NCBI RefSeq assembly: GCF_032854445.1
Contig: NW_027018064.1
Coordinates: 32,622 to 96,621, forward strand
Direction: 5' to 3'
Length of the DNA stretch: 64,000 nucleotides
From: Liolophura sinensis
Taxonomy: Eukaryota > Mollusca > Polyplacophora > Chitonida > Chitonidae
This document shows positions 12,908-24,604 of this stretch, one piece after another. The number at the start of each line of letters is the position of its first letter. The stretch's first letter is position 1. Under the pieces are notes generated by a model, which did no database searches, was not told the origin of the DNA, and worked only from the letters and a program-made list of their open reading frames with translations. The translations under genes and the position numbers were made by a program.

Positions 12908-13302
12908 CAATTGAATGATCATTGATGTCATAATTACGTGTCCAGCAACGGCTCTTACTCCATGGAAACCATGGATATTTGCAATTTTTTAACAGCTGCC
13001 GATGCCTGGCCCAATTCCGCATCTTTTGGCACCTTATAAATGTGGGTCAGTTTTTAGTTGTACTTTTTACAGCAGACTGTATCAAGTACCTTGTGTTTTT
13101 CACGTACAAATGGTGTGGTTTTTCGCGATTGTACAGAGTACAGTGTAGCCGGTTTCAATTAACAAAAAGACCAAGCAAAAATGCAAAAGTGGAAAAATTG
13201 TTCCAGTGCTACTAGTAAGAGGCTAATCCGACGTATTTTGTGACAAGAAATCGAATGGTGCAATCCGCGTTGCTCTCCGACCAATACTTTTGGCTGTAGT
13301 GA
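12908..13302 (+). repeat. Short monomer 2 (395 bp, TGGTGTGG lineage)
   Basis: Same deletion junction, at 13124/13125. It has AAATGGTGTGG and AGCCGGTTTC, the second sub-lineage, and CCAAGCAAAAATG in place of CCAGGC. It occupies position 7 of the 8-mer HOR. A TTATAAATG segment and TTTTTAGTTG lie upstream of the junction, as in every short monomer. Confidence 0.92.
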
Positions 13303-15498
13303 CAATTGAATAATCATTTATGTCATAATCACGTGCGTAGCAACGGCTATTACTCCATGGAAACCAGGGAAATTTGCAATTTTTCAACAGCTGCCGATGC
13401 CTGGCTCAATTCCGCATCTTTTGGCACCTTACTGAAGTGGGCCAGTGTTCAGATGTACTTTTTACAGCAGACTGTATCAAGTACCTTGTCTTTTTCATGT
13501 ACAAATGGTGTGGTTTTTCTACACGTAGATAAAGACATTGACATTGTCTTCGACTTAGAAGTAAGACAATTGCTGGGTGAGTTAAATGGGCTTGGCCCAA
13601 AGATTTCAGGTCTTCTGGGCTACCGAAGGGCACATAACTTATAGTCAAAAGTTGAATATAGTAATGACCAGTCGCGATTGTACAGAGTACAGTGTAGCCG
13701 ATTTCAATTAACAAAAAGACCAGGCAAAAATGCAAAAGTGGAAAACCTGTTCCAGTGCTGCTGGTAAGAAGCTGATCCGACGTATTTTGTGACGAGAAAT
13801 CGAATGGTGCAAACTGAGTTGCTCTCCGACCAATACTTTTGGCTGTAGCGACAAATAAATAATCATTGATGTCATAATCACGTGCGTAGCAACGGCTCTT
13901 ACTCCATGGAAACCAGGGAAATTTGCAATTTTTCAACAGCTGCCGATGCCTGGCTCAATTCCGCATCTTTTGGCACCTTACTGAAGTGGGTCAGTGTTCA
14001 GTTGTACTTTTTACAGCAGACTGTATCAAGTACCTTGTGTTTTTCATGTACAAATGGTGTGGTTTTTCTACACGTAGATAAAGACATTGAGATTGTCTTG
14101 GACTTAGAAGTAAGACAATTGCTGGGTGAGTTAAATGGGCTTGGCCCAAAGATTTGACGTCTTCTGGGCTACCGAAGGGCACATAACATATAGTCAAAAG
14201 TTGAATATAGTAATGACCAGTCGCGATTGTACAGAGTACAGTGTAGCCGATTTCAATTAACAAAAAGACCAGGCAAAAATGCAAAAGTGGAAAAATTGTT
14301 CCAGTGCTGCTGGTAAGAGGCTAATCCGACGTATTTTGTGACGAGAAATCGAATGGTGCAAACCGCGTTGCTCTCCGACCAATACTTTTGGCTGTAGGGA
14401 CAATTGAATGATCATTGATGTCATAATCACGTGCATACCAACGGCTCTTCCTCCATGGAAACCAGGGAAATTTGCAATTTTTCAAAAGCTGCCGATGCCT
14501 GGCTCAATTCCGCATCTTGTGGCACCTTACTGAAGTGGGTCAGTGTTCAGTTGTACTTTTTACAGCAGACTGTATCAAGTACCTTGTGTTTTTCACGTAC
14601 AAATGGTCTGGTTTTTCTACACGTAGATAAAGACATTGAGATTGTCTTGCACTTAGAAGTAAAGCAATTGCTGGGTGAGTTAAATGGGCTTGGCCCAAAG
14701 ATTTCAGGTCTTCTGGGCTACCGAAGGGCACATAACTTATAGTCAAAAGTTGAATATAGTAATGACCAGTCGCGATTGTACAGAGTACAGTGTAGCCGAT
14801 TTCAATTAACAAAAAGACCAGGCAAAAATGCAAAAGTGGAAAACCTGTTCCAGTGCTGCTGGTAAGAAGCTAATCCGACGTATTTTGTGACGAGAAATCG
14901 AATGGTGCAAACCGCGTTGCTCTCCGACCAATACTTTTGGCTGTAGCGACAATTGAATGATCATTGATGTCATAATCACTTGCCCAGCAACGTCTCTTAC
15001 TCCATGGAAACCATGGAAATTTGCAATTTTTCAACAGCTGCCGATGCCTGGCTCAATTCCGCATCTTGTGGCACCTTACTGAAGTGGGTCAGTGTTCAGT
15101 TGTACTTTTTACAGCAGACTGTATCAAGTACCGTGTGATTTTTATGTACAAATGGTGTGGTTTTTCTACACGTAGATAAAGACATTGAGATTGTCTTGCA
15201 CTTAGAAGTAAAGCAATTGCTGGGTGAGTTAAATGGGCTTGGCCCAAAGATTTCAGGTCTTCTGGGCTACCGAAGGGCACATAACTTATAGTCAAAAGTT
15301 GAATATAGTAATGACCAGTCGCGATTGTACAGAGTACAGTGTAGCCGATTTCAATTAACAAAAAGACCAGGCAAAAATGCAAAAGTGGAAAAACTGTTCC
15401 AGTGTTGCTGGTATGAGGCTAATCCGACGTATTTTGTGACGAGAAATCGAATGGTGCAAACCGCGTTGCTCTCCGACCAATACTTTTGGCTGTAGCGA

Positions 15499-15893
15499 CA
15501 ATTCAATGATCATTGATGTCATAATCACGTGCCCAGCAACGGCTCTTACTCCATGGAAACCATGGATATTTGCAATTTTTTAACAGCTGCCGATGCCTGG
15601 CCTAATTCCGCATCTTTTGGCACCTTATAAATGTGGGTCAGTTTTTAGTTGTACTTTTTACAGCAGACTGTATCAAGTACCTTGTGTTTTTCACGTACAA
15701 ATGTTGTGGTTTTTCGCGATTGTACAGAGTACAGTGTAGCCCGTTTCAATTAACAAAAAGACCAGGCAAAAATGCAAAAGTGGAAAAACTGTTCCAGTGC
15801 TACTAGTAAGAGGATAATCCGACGTATTTTGTGACGAGAAATCGAATGGTGCAATCCGCGTTGCTCTCCGACCAATACTTTTGGCTGTAGTGA
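15499..15893 (+). repeat. Short monomer 3 (TGTTGTGG lineage)
   Basis: Junction at 15715/15716. It pairs with the unit at 11414 and carries the same TGTTGTGG, AGCCCGTTTC and AGAGGATAATCC marks. In this HOR copy it is followed directly by the monomer starting at 15894, because one full unit is missing. Confidence 0.92.
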
Positions 15894-16442
15894 CAATTGA
15901 ATGATCGTTGATGTCATAATCACGTGCCCAGCAACGTCTCTTACTCCATGGAAACCAGGGAAATTTGCAATTTTTCAACAGCTGCCGATGCCTGGCTCAA
16001 TTCCGCATCTTTTGGCACCTTACTGAAGTGGGTCAGTGTTCAGTTGTTCTTTTTACAGCAGACTGTATCAAGTATCGTGTGTTTTTTATGTACAAATGGT
16101 CTGGTTTTTCTACACGTAGATAAAGACATTGAGATTGTCTTGCACTTAGAAGTAAGACAAATGCTGGGTGAGTTAAATGGGCTTAGCCCAAAGATATCAG
16201 GTCTTCTGGGCTACCGAAGGGCACATAACTTATAGTCAAAAGTTGAATATAGTAATGACCAGTCGCGATTGTACAGAGTACAGTGTAGCCGATTTCAATT
16301 AACAAAAAGACCAGGCAAAAATGGAAAAGTGGAAAAACCGTTCCAGTGTTGCTGGTATGAGGCTAATCCGACGTATTTTGTGACGAGAAATCGAATGGTG
16401 CAAACTGCGTTGCTCTCCGACCAATACTTTTGGCTGTAGCGA

Positions 16443-16838
16443 CAATTGAATGATCATTGATGTCATAATTACGTGTCCAGCAACGGCTCTTACTCCATGG
16501 AAACCATGGATATTTGCAATTTTTTAACAGCTGCCGATGCCTGGCCCAATTCCGCATCTTTTGGCACCTTATAAATGTGGGTCAGTTTTTAGTTGTACTT
16601 TTTACAGCAGACTGTATCAAGTACCTTGTGTTTTTCACGTACAAATGGTGTGGTTTTTCGCGATTGTACAGAGTACAGTGTAGCCGGTTTCAATTAACAA
16701 AAAGACCAAGCAAAAATGCAAAAGTGGAAAAATTGTTCCAGTGCTACTAGTAAGAGGCTAATCCGACGTATTTTGTGACAAGAAATCGAATGGTGCAATC
16801 CGCGTTGCTCTCCGACCAATACTTTTGGGCTGTAGTGA
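16443..16838 (+). repeat. Short monomer 4 (TGGTGTGG lineage)
   Basis: Junction at 16659/16660. It pairs with the unit at 12908 and shares CCAAGCAAAAATG and GTGACAAGAAATC. An extra G in TTTTGGGCTG near 16828 makes it 396 bp and marks the start of the indel-rich stretch. Confidence 0.92.
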
Positions 16839-19031
16839 CAATTGAATAATCATTTATGTCATAATCACGTGCGTAGCAACGGCTATCTAGCTCCATGGAA
16901 ACCAGGGAAATTTGCAATTTTCAACAGCTGCCGATGCCTGGCTCAATTCCGCATCTTTTGGCACCTTACTGAAGTGGGCCAGTGTTCAGATGTACTTTTT
17001 ACAGCAGACTGTATCAAGTACCTTGTCTTTTTCATGTACAAATGGTGTGGTTTTTCTACACGTAGATAAAGACATTGACATTGTCTTCGACTTAGAAGTA
17101 AGACAATTGCTGGGTGAGTTAAATGGGCTTGGCCCAAAGATTTCAGGTCTTCTGGGCTACCGAGGGCACATAACTTATAGTCAAAAGTTGAATATAGTAA
17201 TGACCAGTCGCGATTGTACAGAGTACAGTGTAGCCGATTTCAATTAACAAAAAGACCAGGCAAAATGCAAAAGTGGAAAACCTGTTCCAGTGCTGCTGGT
17301 AAGAAGCTGATCCGACGTATTTTGTGACGAGAATCGAATGGTGCAAACTGAGTTGCTCTCCGACCAATACTTTTGGCTGTAGCGACAAATAAATAATCAT
17401 TGATGTCATAATCACGTGCGTAGCAACGGCTCTTACTCCATGGAAACAAGGGAAATTTGCAATTTTTCAACAGCTGCCGATGCCTGGCTCAATCCGCATC
17501 TTTGGCACCTTACTGAAGTGGGTCAGTGTTCAGTTGTACTTTTTACAGCAGACTGTATCAAGTACCTTTTGTTTTTCATGTACAAATGGTGTGGTTTTTC
17601 TACACGTAGATAAAGACATTGAGATTGTCTTGGACTTAGAAGTAAGACAATTGCTGGGTGAGTTAAATGGGCTTGGCCCAAAGATTTGACGTCTTCTGGG
17701 CTACCGAAGGGCACATAACATATAGTCAAAAGTTGAATATAGTAATGACCAGTCGCGATTGTACAGAGTACAGTGTAGCCGATTTCAATTAACAAAAAGA
17801 CCAGGCAAAAATGCAAAAGTGGAAAAATTGTTCCAGTGCTGCTGGTAAGAGGGCTAATCCGACGTATTTTGTGACGAGAAATCGAATGGTGCAAACCGCG
17901 TTGCTCTCCGACCAATACTTTTGGCTGTAGGGACAATTGAATGATCATTGATGTCATAATCACGTGCATACCAACGGCTCTTCCTCCATGGAAACCAGGG
18001 AAATTTGCAATTTTTCAAAGCTGCCGATGCCTGGCTCAATTCCGCATCTTGTGGCACCTACTGAAGTGGGTCAGTGTTCAGTTGTACTTTTTACAGCAGA
18101 CTGTATCAAGTACCATTGTGTTTTTCACGTACAAATGGTCTGGTTTTCTACACGTAGATAAAGACATTGAGATTGTCTTGCACTTAGAAGTAAAGCAATT
18201 GCTGGGTGAGTTAAATGGGCTTGGCCCAAAGATTTCAGGTCTTCTGGGCTACCGAAGGGCACATAACTTATAGTCAAAAGTTGAATATAGTAATGGACCA
18301 GTCGCGATTGTACAGAGTACAGTGTAGCCGATTTCAATTAACAAAAAGACCAGGCAAAAATGCAAAAGTGGAAAACCTGTTCCAGTGCTGCTGGTAAGAA
18401 GCTAATCCGACGTATTTTGTGACGAGAAATCGAATGGTGCAAACCGCCGTTGCTCTCCGACCAATACTTTTGGCTGTAGCGACAATTGAATGATCATTGA
18501 TGTCATAATCACTTGCCCAGCAACGTCCTCTTACTCCATGGAAACCATGGAAATTTGCAATTTTTCAACAGCTGCCGATGCCTGGCTCAATTCCGCATCT
18601 TGTGGCACCTTACTGAAGTGGGTCAGTGTTCAGTTGTACTTTTTACAGCAGACTGTATCAAGTACCGTGTGATTTTTATGTACAAATGGTGTGGTTTTTC
18701 TACACGTAGATAAAGACATTGAGATTGTCTTGCACTTAGAAGTAAAGCAATTGCTGGGTGAGTTAAATGGGCTTGGCCCAAAGATTTCAGGTCTTCTGGG
18801 CTACCGAAGGGCACATAACTTATAGTCAAAAGTTGAATATAGTAATGACCAGTCGCGATTGTACAGAGTACAGTGTAGCCGATTTCAATTAACAAAAAGA
18901 CCAGGCAAAAATGCAAAGTGGAAAAACTGTTCCAGTGTTGCTGGTATGAGGCTAATCCGACGTATTTTGTGACGAGAAAATCGAATGGTGCAAACCGCGT
19001 TGCTCTCCGACAATACTTTTGGCTGTAGCGA

Positions 19032-19426
19032 CAATTCAATGATCATTGATGTCATAATCACGTGCCCAGCAACGGCTCTTACTCCATGGAAACCATGGAT
19101 ATTTGCAATTTTTTAACAGCTGCCGATGCCTGGCCTAATTCCGCATCTTTTGGCACCTTATAAATGTGGGTCAGTTTTTAGTTGTACTTTTTACAGCAGA
19201 CTGTATCAAGTACCTTGTGTTTTTCACGTACAAATGTTGTGGTTTTCGCGATTGTACAGAGTACAGTGTAGCCCGTTTCAATTAACAAAAAGACCAGGCA
19301 AAATAGCAAAAGTGGCAAAAACTGTTCCAGTGCTACTAGTAAGAGGATAATCCGACGTATTTTGTGACGAGAAATCGAATGGTGCAATCCGCGTTGCTCT
19401 CCGACCAATACTTTTGGCTGTAGCGA
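19032..19426 (+). repeat. Short monomer 5 (TGTTGTGG lineage)
   Basis: Junction at 19247/19248, with one T fewer (GGTTTTCGCG) than the sister copies. It pairs with 11414 and 15499. AAAATAGCAAAAGTGGCAAAA near 19301-19321 departs from the sister copies and may be sequence error. Confidence 0.88.
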
Positions 19427-20525
19427 CAATTGAATGATCATTTATGTCATAATCACGTGCGTAGCAACGGCTCTTACTCCATGCAAACCAGGGAAATTTG
19501 CAATTTTTCAACAGCTGCCGATGCCTGGCTCAATTCCGCATCTTTTGGCACCTTACTGAAGTGGGTCAGTGTTCAGTTGTACTTTTTACAGCAGACTGTA
19601 TCAAGTACCTTGTGTTTTTTCATGTACAAATGGTGTGGTTTTTCTACACGTAGATGAAGACATTGAGATTGTCTTGCACTTAGAAGTAAGGCAATTGCTG
19701 GGTGAGTTAAATGGGCTGAGCCCAAAGATTTCAGGTCTTCTGGGCTACCGAAGGGCACATAACTTATAGTCAAAAGTTGAATATAGTAATGACCAGTCGC
19801 GATGGTACATAGTACAGTGTAGCCGATTTCAATTAACAAAAAGACCAGGCAAAAATGCAAAAGTGGAAAAATTGTTCCAGTGCTGCTGGTAAGAGGCTAA
19901 TCCGACGTATTTTGTGACGAGAAATCGAATGGTGCAAACCGCGTTGCTCTCCGACCAATACTTTTGGGCTGTAGTGACAATTGAATGATCGTTGATGTCA
20001 TAATCACGTGCCCAGCAACGTCTCTTACTCCATGGAAACCAGGGAAATTTGCAATTTTTCAACAGCTGCGATGCCTGGCTCAATTCCGCATCTTTGGCAC
20101 CTTACTGAAGTGGGTCAGTGTTCAGTTGTTCTTTTTACAGCAGACTGTATCAAGTATCGTGTGTTTTTTATGTACAAATGGTCTGGTTTTTTCTACACGT
20201 AGATAAAGACATTGAGATTGTCTTGCACTTAGAAGTAAGACAATTGCTGGGTGAGTTAAATGGGCTTAGCCCAAAGATATCAGGTCTTCTGGGCTACCGA
20301 AGGGCACATAACTTATAGTCAAAAGTTGAATATAGTAATGACCAGTCGCGATTGTACAGAGTACAGTGTAGCCGATTTCAATTAACAAAAAGACCAGGCA
20401 AAAATGGAAAAGTGGAAAAACCGTTCCAGTGTTGCTGGTATGAGGCTAATCCGACGTATTTTGTGACGAGAAATCGAATGGTGCAAACTGCGTTGCTCTC
20501 CGACCAATACTTTTGGCTGTAGCGA

Positions 20526-20920
20526 CAATTGAATGATCATTGATGTCATAATTACGTGTCCAGCAACGGCTCTTACTCCATGGAAACCATGGATATTTGC
20601 AATTTTTTAACAGCTGCCGATGCCTGGCCCAATTCCGCATCTTTTGGCACCTTATAAATGTGGGTCAGTTTTTAGTTGTACTTTTTACAGCAGACTGTAT
20701 CAAGTACCTTGTGTTTTTCACGTACAAATGGTGTGGTTTTTCGCGATTGTACAGAGTACAGTGTAGCCGGATTCAATTAACAAAAAGACCAAGCAAAAAT
20801 GCAAAAGTGGAAAAATTGTTCCAGTGCTACTAGTAAGAGGCTAATCCGACGTATTTTGTGACAAGAAATCGAATGGTGCAATCCGCGTTGCTCTCCGACC
20901 AATACTTTTGGCTGTAGTGA
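20526..20920 (+). repeat. Short monomer 6 (TGGTGTGG lineage)
   Basis: Junction at 20742/20743. It pairs with 12908 and 16443, with one difference after the junction (CCGGATTCAA for CCGGTTTCAA). Confidence 0.92.
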
Positions 20921-21300
20921 CAATTGAATAATCATTTATGTCATAATCACGTGCGTAGCAACGGCTATTACTCCATGGAAACCAGGGAAATTTGCAATTT
21001 TTCAACAGCTGCCCGATGCCTGGCTCAATTCCGCATCTTTTGGCACCTTACTGAAGTGGGCCAGTGTTCAGATGTACTTTTTACAGCAGACTGTATCAAG
21101 TACCTTGTCTTTTTCATGTACAAATGGTGTGGTTTTTCTACACGTAGATAAAGACATTGACATTGTCTTCGACTTAGAAGTAAGACAATTGCTGGGTGAG
21201 TTAAATGGGCTTGGCCCAAAGATTTCAGGTCTTCTGGGCTACCGAAGGGCACATAACTTATAGTCAAAAGTTGAATATAGTAATGACCAGTCGCGATTGT

Positions 21301-23118
21301 ACAGAGTACAGTGTAGCCGGTTTCAATTAACAAAAAGACCAGGCAAAAATGCAAAAGTGGAAAAACTGTTCCAGTGCTGCTGGTAAGAGGCTAATCCGAC
21401 GTATTTTGTGACGAGAAATCGAATAGTGCAAACCGCGTTGCTCTCCGACCAATACTTTTGCCTGTAGTGACAATTGAATGATCATTTATGTCATAATCAC
21501 GTGCACAGCAACGGCTCTTACTCCATGGAAACCAGGGAAATTTGCAATTTTTCAACAGCTGCCGATACCTGGCTCAATTCCGCATCTTTTGGCACCTTAT
21601 TCATGTGGGATTGCGGTCAGTTGTACTTTTTACAGCAGACTGTATCAAGTACCTTGTGTTTTTCACGTAGAAATGGTCTGGTTTTTCTACACGTAGATAA
21701 AGACATTGAGATTGTCTTCGACTTAGAAGTAAGACAATTGCTGGGTGAGTTAAATGGGCTTAGCCCAAAGATTTGACGTCTTCTGGGCTACCGAAGGGCA
21801 CATAACTTATAGTCAAAAGTTGAATATAGTAATGACCAGTCGCGATTGTACACAGTACAGTGTAGCCGATTTCAATTAACAAAAAGACCAGGTAAAAATG
21901 CAAAAGTGGAAAAACTGTTCCAGTTCTGCTGGTAAGAAGCTAATCCGACGTATTTTGTGACGAGAAATCGAATGGTGCAAACCGCGTTGCTCTCCGACCA
22001 ATACTTTTGGCTGTAGCGACAATTCAATGATCATTTATGTCATAATCACGTGCGTAGCAACGGCTCTTACTCCATGGAAACCATGGATATTTGCAATTTT
22101 TTAACAGCTGCCGATGCCTGGCACAATTCCGCATCTTTTGGCACCTTCTAAATGTGGGTCAGTTTTTAGTTGTACTTTTTACAGCAGACTGTATCAAGTA
22201 CCTTGTGTTTTTTATGTACAAATGGTGTGGTTTTTCTACACGTAGATAAAGACATTGAGATTGTCTTGGACTTAGAAGTAAGACAATTGCTGGGTGAGTT
22301 AAATGGGCTTGGCCCAAAGATTTCAGGTCTTCTGGGCTACCGAAGGGCACATAACATATAGTCAAAAGTTGAATATAGTAATGACCAGTCGCGATTGTAC
22401 AGAGTACAGTGTAGCCGGTTTCAATTAACAAAAAGACCAGGCAAAAATGCAAAAGTGGAAAAACTGTTCCAGTGCTACTAGTACGAGGCTGTTCCGACGT
22501 ATTTTGTGACGAGAAATCGAATGGTGCAAATCCGCGTTGCTCTCCGACCAATAATTTTGGCTGTAGCGACAATTGAATGATCATTTATGTCATAATCACG
22601 TGCATACCAACGGCTCTTACTCCATGGAAACCAGGGAAATTTGCAATTTTTCAACAGCTGCCGATGCCTGGCTCAATTCCGCATCTTTTGGCACCTTACT
22701 GAAGTGGGTCAGTGTTCAGTTGTACTTTTTACAGCAGACTGTATCAAGTACCTTGTGTTTTTCATGTACAAATGGTGTGGTTTTTCTACACGTAGACAAA
22801 GACATTGAGATTGTCTTGGACTTAGAAGTAAGACAATTGCTGGGTGAGTTAAATGGGCTTGGCCCAAAGATTTCAGGTCTTCTGGGCTACAGAAGGGCAC
22901 ATAACTTATAGTCAAAAGTTGAATATAGTAATGACCAGTCGCGATTGTACAGAGTACAGTGTAGCCGATTTCAATTAACAAAAAGACCAGGCAAAAATGC
23001 AAAAGTGGAAAAATTGTTCCAGTGCTGCTGGTAAGAGGCTAATCCGACGTATTTTGTGACGAGAAATCGAATGGTGCAAACCGCGTTGCTCTCCGACCAA
23101 TACTTTTGGCTGTAGCGA
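21301..23118 (+). repeat. Transitional full-length monomers
   Basis: This stretch holds the tail of the monomer at 20921 and full monomers at 21471, 22020 and 22570. The unit at 21471 has the rare TTATTCATGTGGGATTGCGG segment, also seen near 9345 and, as GGGATTCCGG, near 38790 and 42633. I see no higher-order order and no gene. Confidence 0.8.
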
Positions 23119-24604
23119 CAATTGAATGATCATTGATGTCATAATCACGTGCCCAGCAACGTCTCTTACTCCATGGAAACCAGGGAAATTTGCAATTTTT
23201 CAACAGCTGCCGATGCCTGGCTCAATTCCGCATCTTTTGGCACCTTACTGAAGTGGGTCAGTGTTCAGTTGTACTTTTTACAGCAGACTGTATCAAGTAC
23301 CTTGTGTTTTTCATGTACAAATGGTGTGGTTTTTCTACACGTAGATAAAGACATTGAGATTGTCTTGCACTTAGAAGTAAGACAATCGCTGGGTGAGTTA
23401 AATGGGCCTAGCCCAAAGATTTCAGGTCTTCTGGGCTACCGAAGGGCACATAACTTATAGTCAAAAGTTGAATATAGTAATGACCAGTCGCGATTGTACA
23501 GAGTACAGTGTAGCCGATTTCAATTAACAAAAAGACCAGGCAAAAATGCAAAAGTGGAAAAACTGTTCCAGTGTTGCTGGTATGAGGCTAATCCGACGTA
23601 TTTTGTGACGAGAAATCGAATGGTGCAAACCGCGTTGCTCTCCGACCAATACTTTTGGCTGTAGCGACAATTCAATGATCATTGATGTCATAATCACGTG
23701 CCCAGCAACGGCTCTTACTCCATGGAAACCATGGATATTTGCAATTTTTTAACAGCTGCCGATGCCTGGCCCAATTCCGCATCTTTTGGCACCTTATAAA
23801 TGTGGGTCAGTTTTTAGTTGTACTTTTTACAGCAGACTGTATCAAGTACCTTGTGTTTTTCACGTACAAATGGTGTGGTTTTTCGCGATTGTACAGAGTA
23901 CAGTGTAGCCGGTTTCAATTAACAAAAAGACCAGGCAAAAATGCAAAAGTGGAAAAACTGTTCCAGTGCTACTAGTAAGAGGCTAATCCGACGTATTTTG
24001 TGACGAGAAATCGAATGGTGCAATCCGCGTTGCTCTCCGACCAATACTTTTGGCTGTAGCGACAATTGAATGATCATTTATGTCATAATCACGTGCGTAG
24101 CAACGGCTCTTACTCCATGGAAACCATGGAAATTTGCAATTTTTCAACAGCTGCCGATGCCTGGCTCAATTCCGAATCTTTTGGCACCTTACTGAAGTGG
24201 GTCAGTGTTCAGTTGTACTTTTTACAGTATCAAGTACCTTGTGTTTTTCATGTACAGATGGTGTGGTTTTTCTACACGTAGATGAAGACATTGAGATTGT
24301 CTTGGACTTAGAAGTAAGGCAATTGCTGGGTGAGTTAAATGGGCTGAGCCCAAAGATTTGACGTCTTCTGGGCTACCGAAGGGCACATAACTTATAGTCA
24401 AAAGTTGAATATAGTAATGACCAGTCGAGATGGTACATAGTACAGTGTACCCGATTTCAATTAAGAAAAAGACCAGGCAAAAATGCAAAAGTGGAAAAAT
24501 TGTTCCAGTGCTGCTGGTAAGAGGCTAATCCGACGTATTTTGTGACGAGAAATCGAATGGTGCAAACCGCGTTGCTCTCCGACAAATACTTTTGGCTGTA
24601 GCGA
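23119..24604 (+). repeat. 3-monomer repeat, copy 1 (1486 bp)
   Basis: Units at 23119 (CACGTGCCC with AACGTCTC), 23668 (short) and 24063 (CACGTGCGT with CCATGGAAATTTGC). The last unit is 542 bp because seven bases are missing from the usual TTACAGCAGACTGTATC near 24228. The same haplotype order closes each 8-mer HOR in region II, so this may be an ancestral or excised trimer. Confidence 0.7.
23668..24062 (+). repeat. Short monomer 7 (TGGTGTGG lineage)
   Basis: Junction at 23884/23885. It is the middle unit of the first copy of the 3-monomer repeat. CCAGGC is retained, unlike the CCAAGC form of the 8-mer HOR. Confidence 0.92.

Larger units (their letters stand above)
9766..13851 (+). repeat. 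8-monomer higher-order repeat, copy 1 (4086 bp)
   Basis: Monomers start at 9766, 10316, 10865, 11414 (short), 11809, 12358, 12908 (short) and 13303: six full-length and two short units. The haplotype order recurs at 13852 and 17386. Diagnostic marks include CAAATAAATAATCATTG at the first unit, CATACC with CTCTTCCTCC at the second, CACTTGCCC at the third, the TGTTGTGG short unit, GATGAAGAC in the unit at 11809, AGTATCGTGTG in the unit at 12358, and GGCTATTACTCC in the unit at 13303. This is the only complete copy with clean sequence. Confidence 0.88.
13852..17385 (+). repeat. 8-monomer higher-order repeat, copy 2, missing one monomer (3534 bp)
   Basis: Monomers start at 13852, 14401, 14950, 15499 (short), 15894, 16443 (short) and 16839. 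They pair in order with copy 1 units 9766, 10316, 10865, 11414, 12358, 12908 and 13303. The counterpart of the unit at 11809 (the GATGAAGAC haplotype) is absent, so the first short unit is followed directly by the AGTATCGTGTG unit. Offsets to copy 1 are 4085-4086 before the missing unit and 3535-3536 after it, a difference of one 549-bp monomer. This fits loss of one whole monomer by unequal exchange, or an assembly omission. The last unit carries one-base indels that copy 1 lacks. Confidence 0.87.
16828..21013. other. Indel-rich stretch, probable low-quality consensus
   Basis: Compared with copies 1 and 2 of the same HOR, I count roughly 27 one- or two-base insertions or deletions here, nearly all in runs of two to six identical bases. 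Examples are TTTTGGGCTG near 16828, CCGAGGGC near 17161, GAGGGCTAATCC near 17850, AATGGACCAG near 18294, ACCGCCGTT near 18447, GAGAAAATCG near 18979, GGTTTTCGCG near 19244, GCTGCGATG near 20070 and GCTGCCCGATG near 21013. Neighbouring blocks show almost none. The abrupt limits and homopolymer bias suggest uncorrected long-read errors. A real burst of indels confined to 4.2 kb is less likely. Confidence 0.75.
17386..21300 (+). repeat. 8-monomer higher-order repeat, copy 3
   Basis: Monomers start at 17386, 17934, 18483, 19032 (short), 19427, 19978, 20526 (short) and 20921. They match copy 1 unit for unit, including the GATGAAGAC monomer that copy 2 lacks (at 19427). The match to copy 1 fails inside the last monomer: its 3' end reads CCGGTTTC and AAGAGGCTAATCC where copy 1 reads CCGATTTC and AAGAAGCTGATCC. 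The HOR edge is therefore placed at about 21300. Nearly the whole copy lies in an indel-rich stretch annotated separately. Confidence 0.85.

Noticed and set aside
13406-13936. 176-codon minus-strand open frame as a gene
   Set aside because: It spans parts of two satellite monomers, is broken in most equivalent places, and has no recognised motif. The opposite strand of the same DNA is also open.
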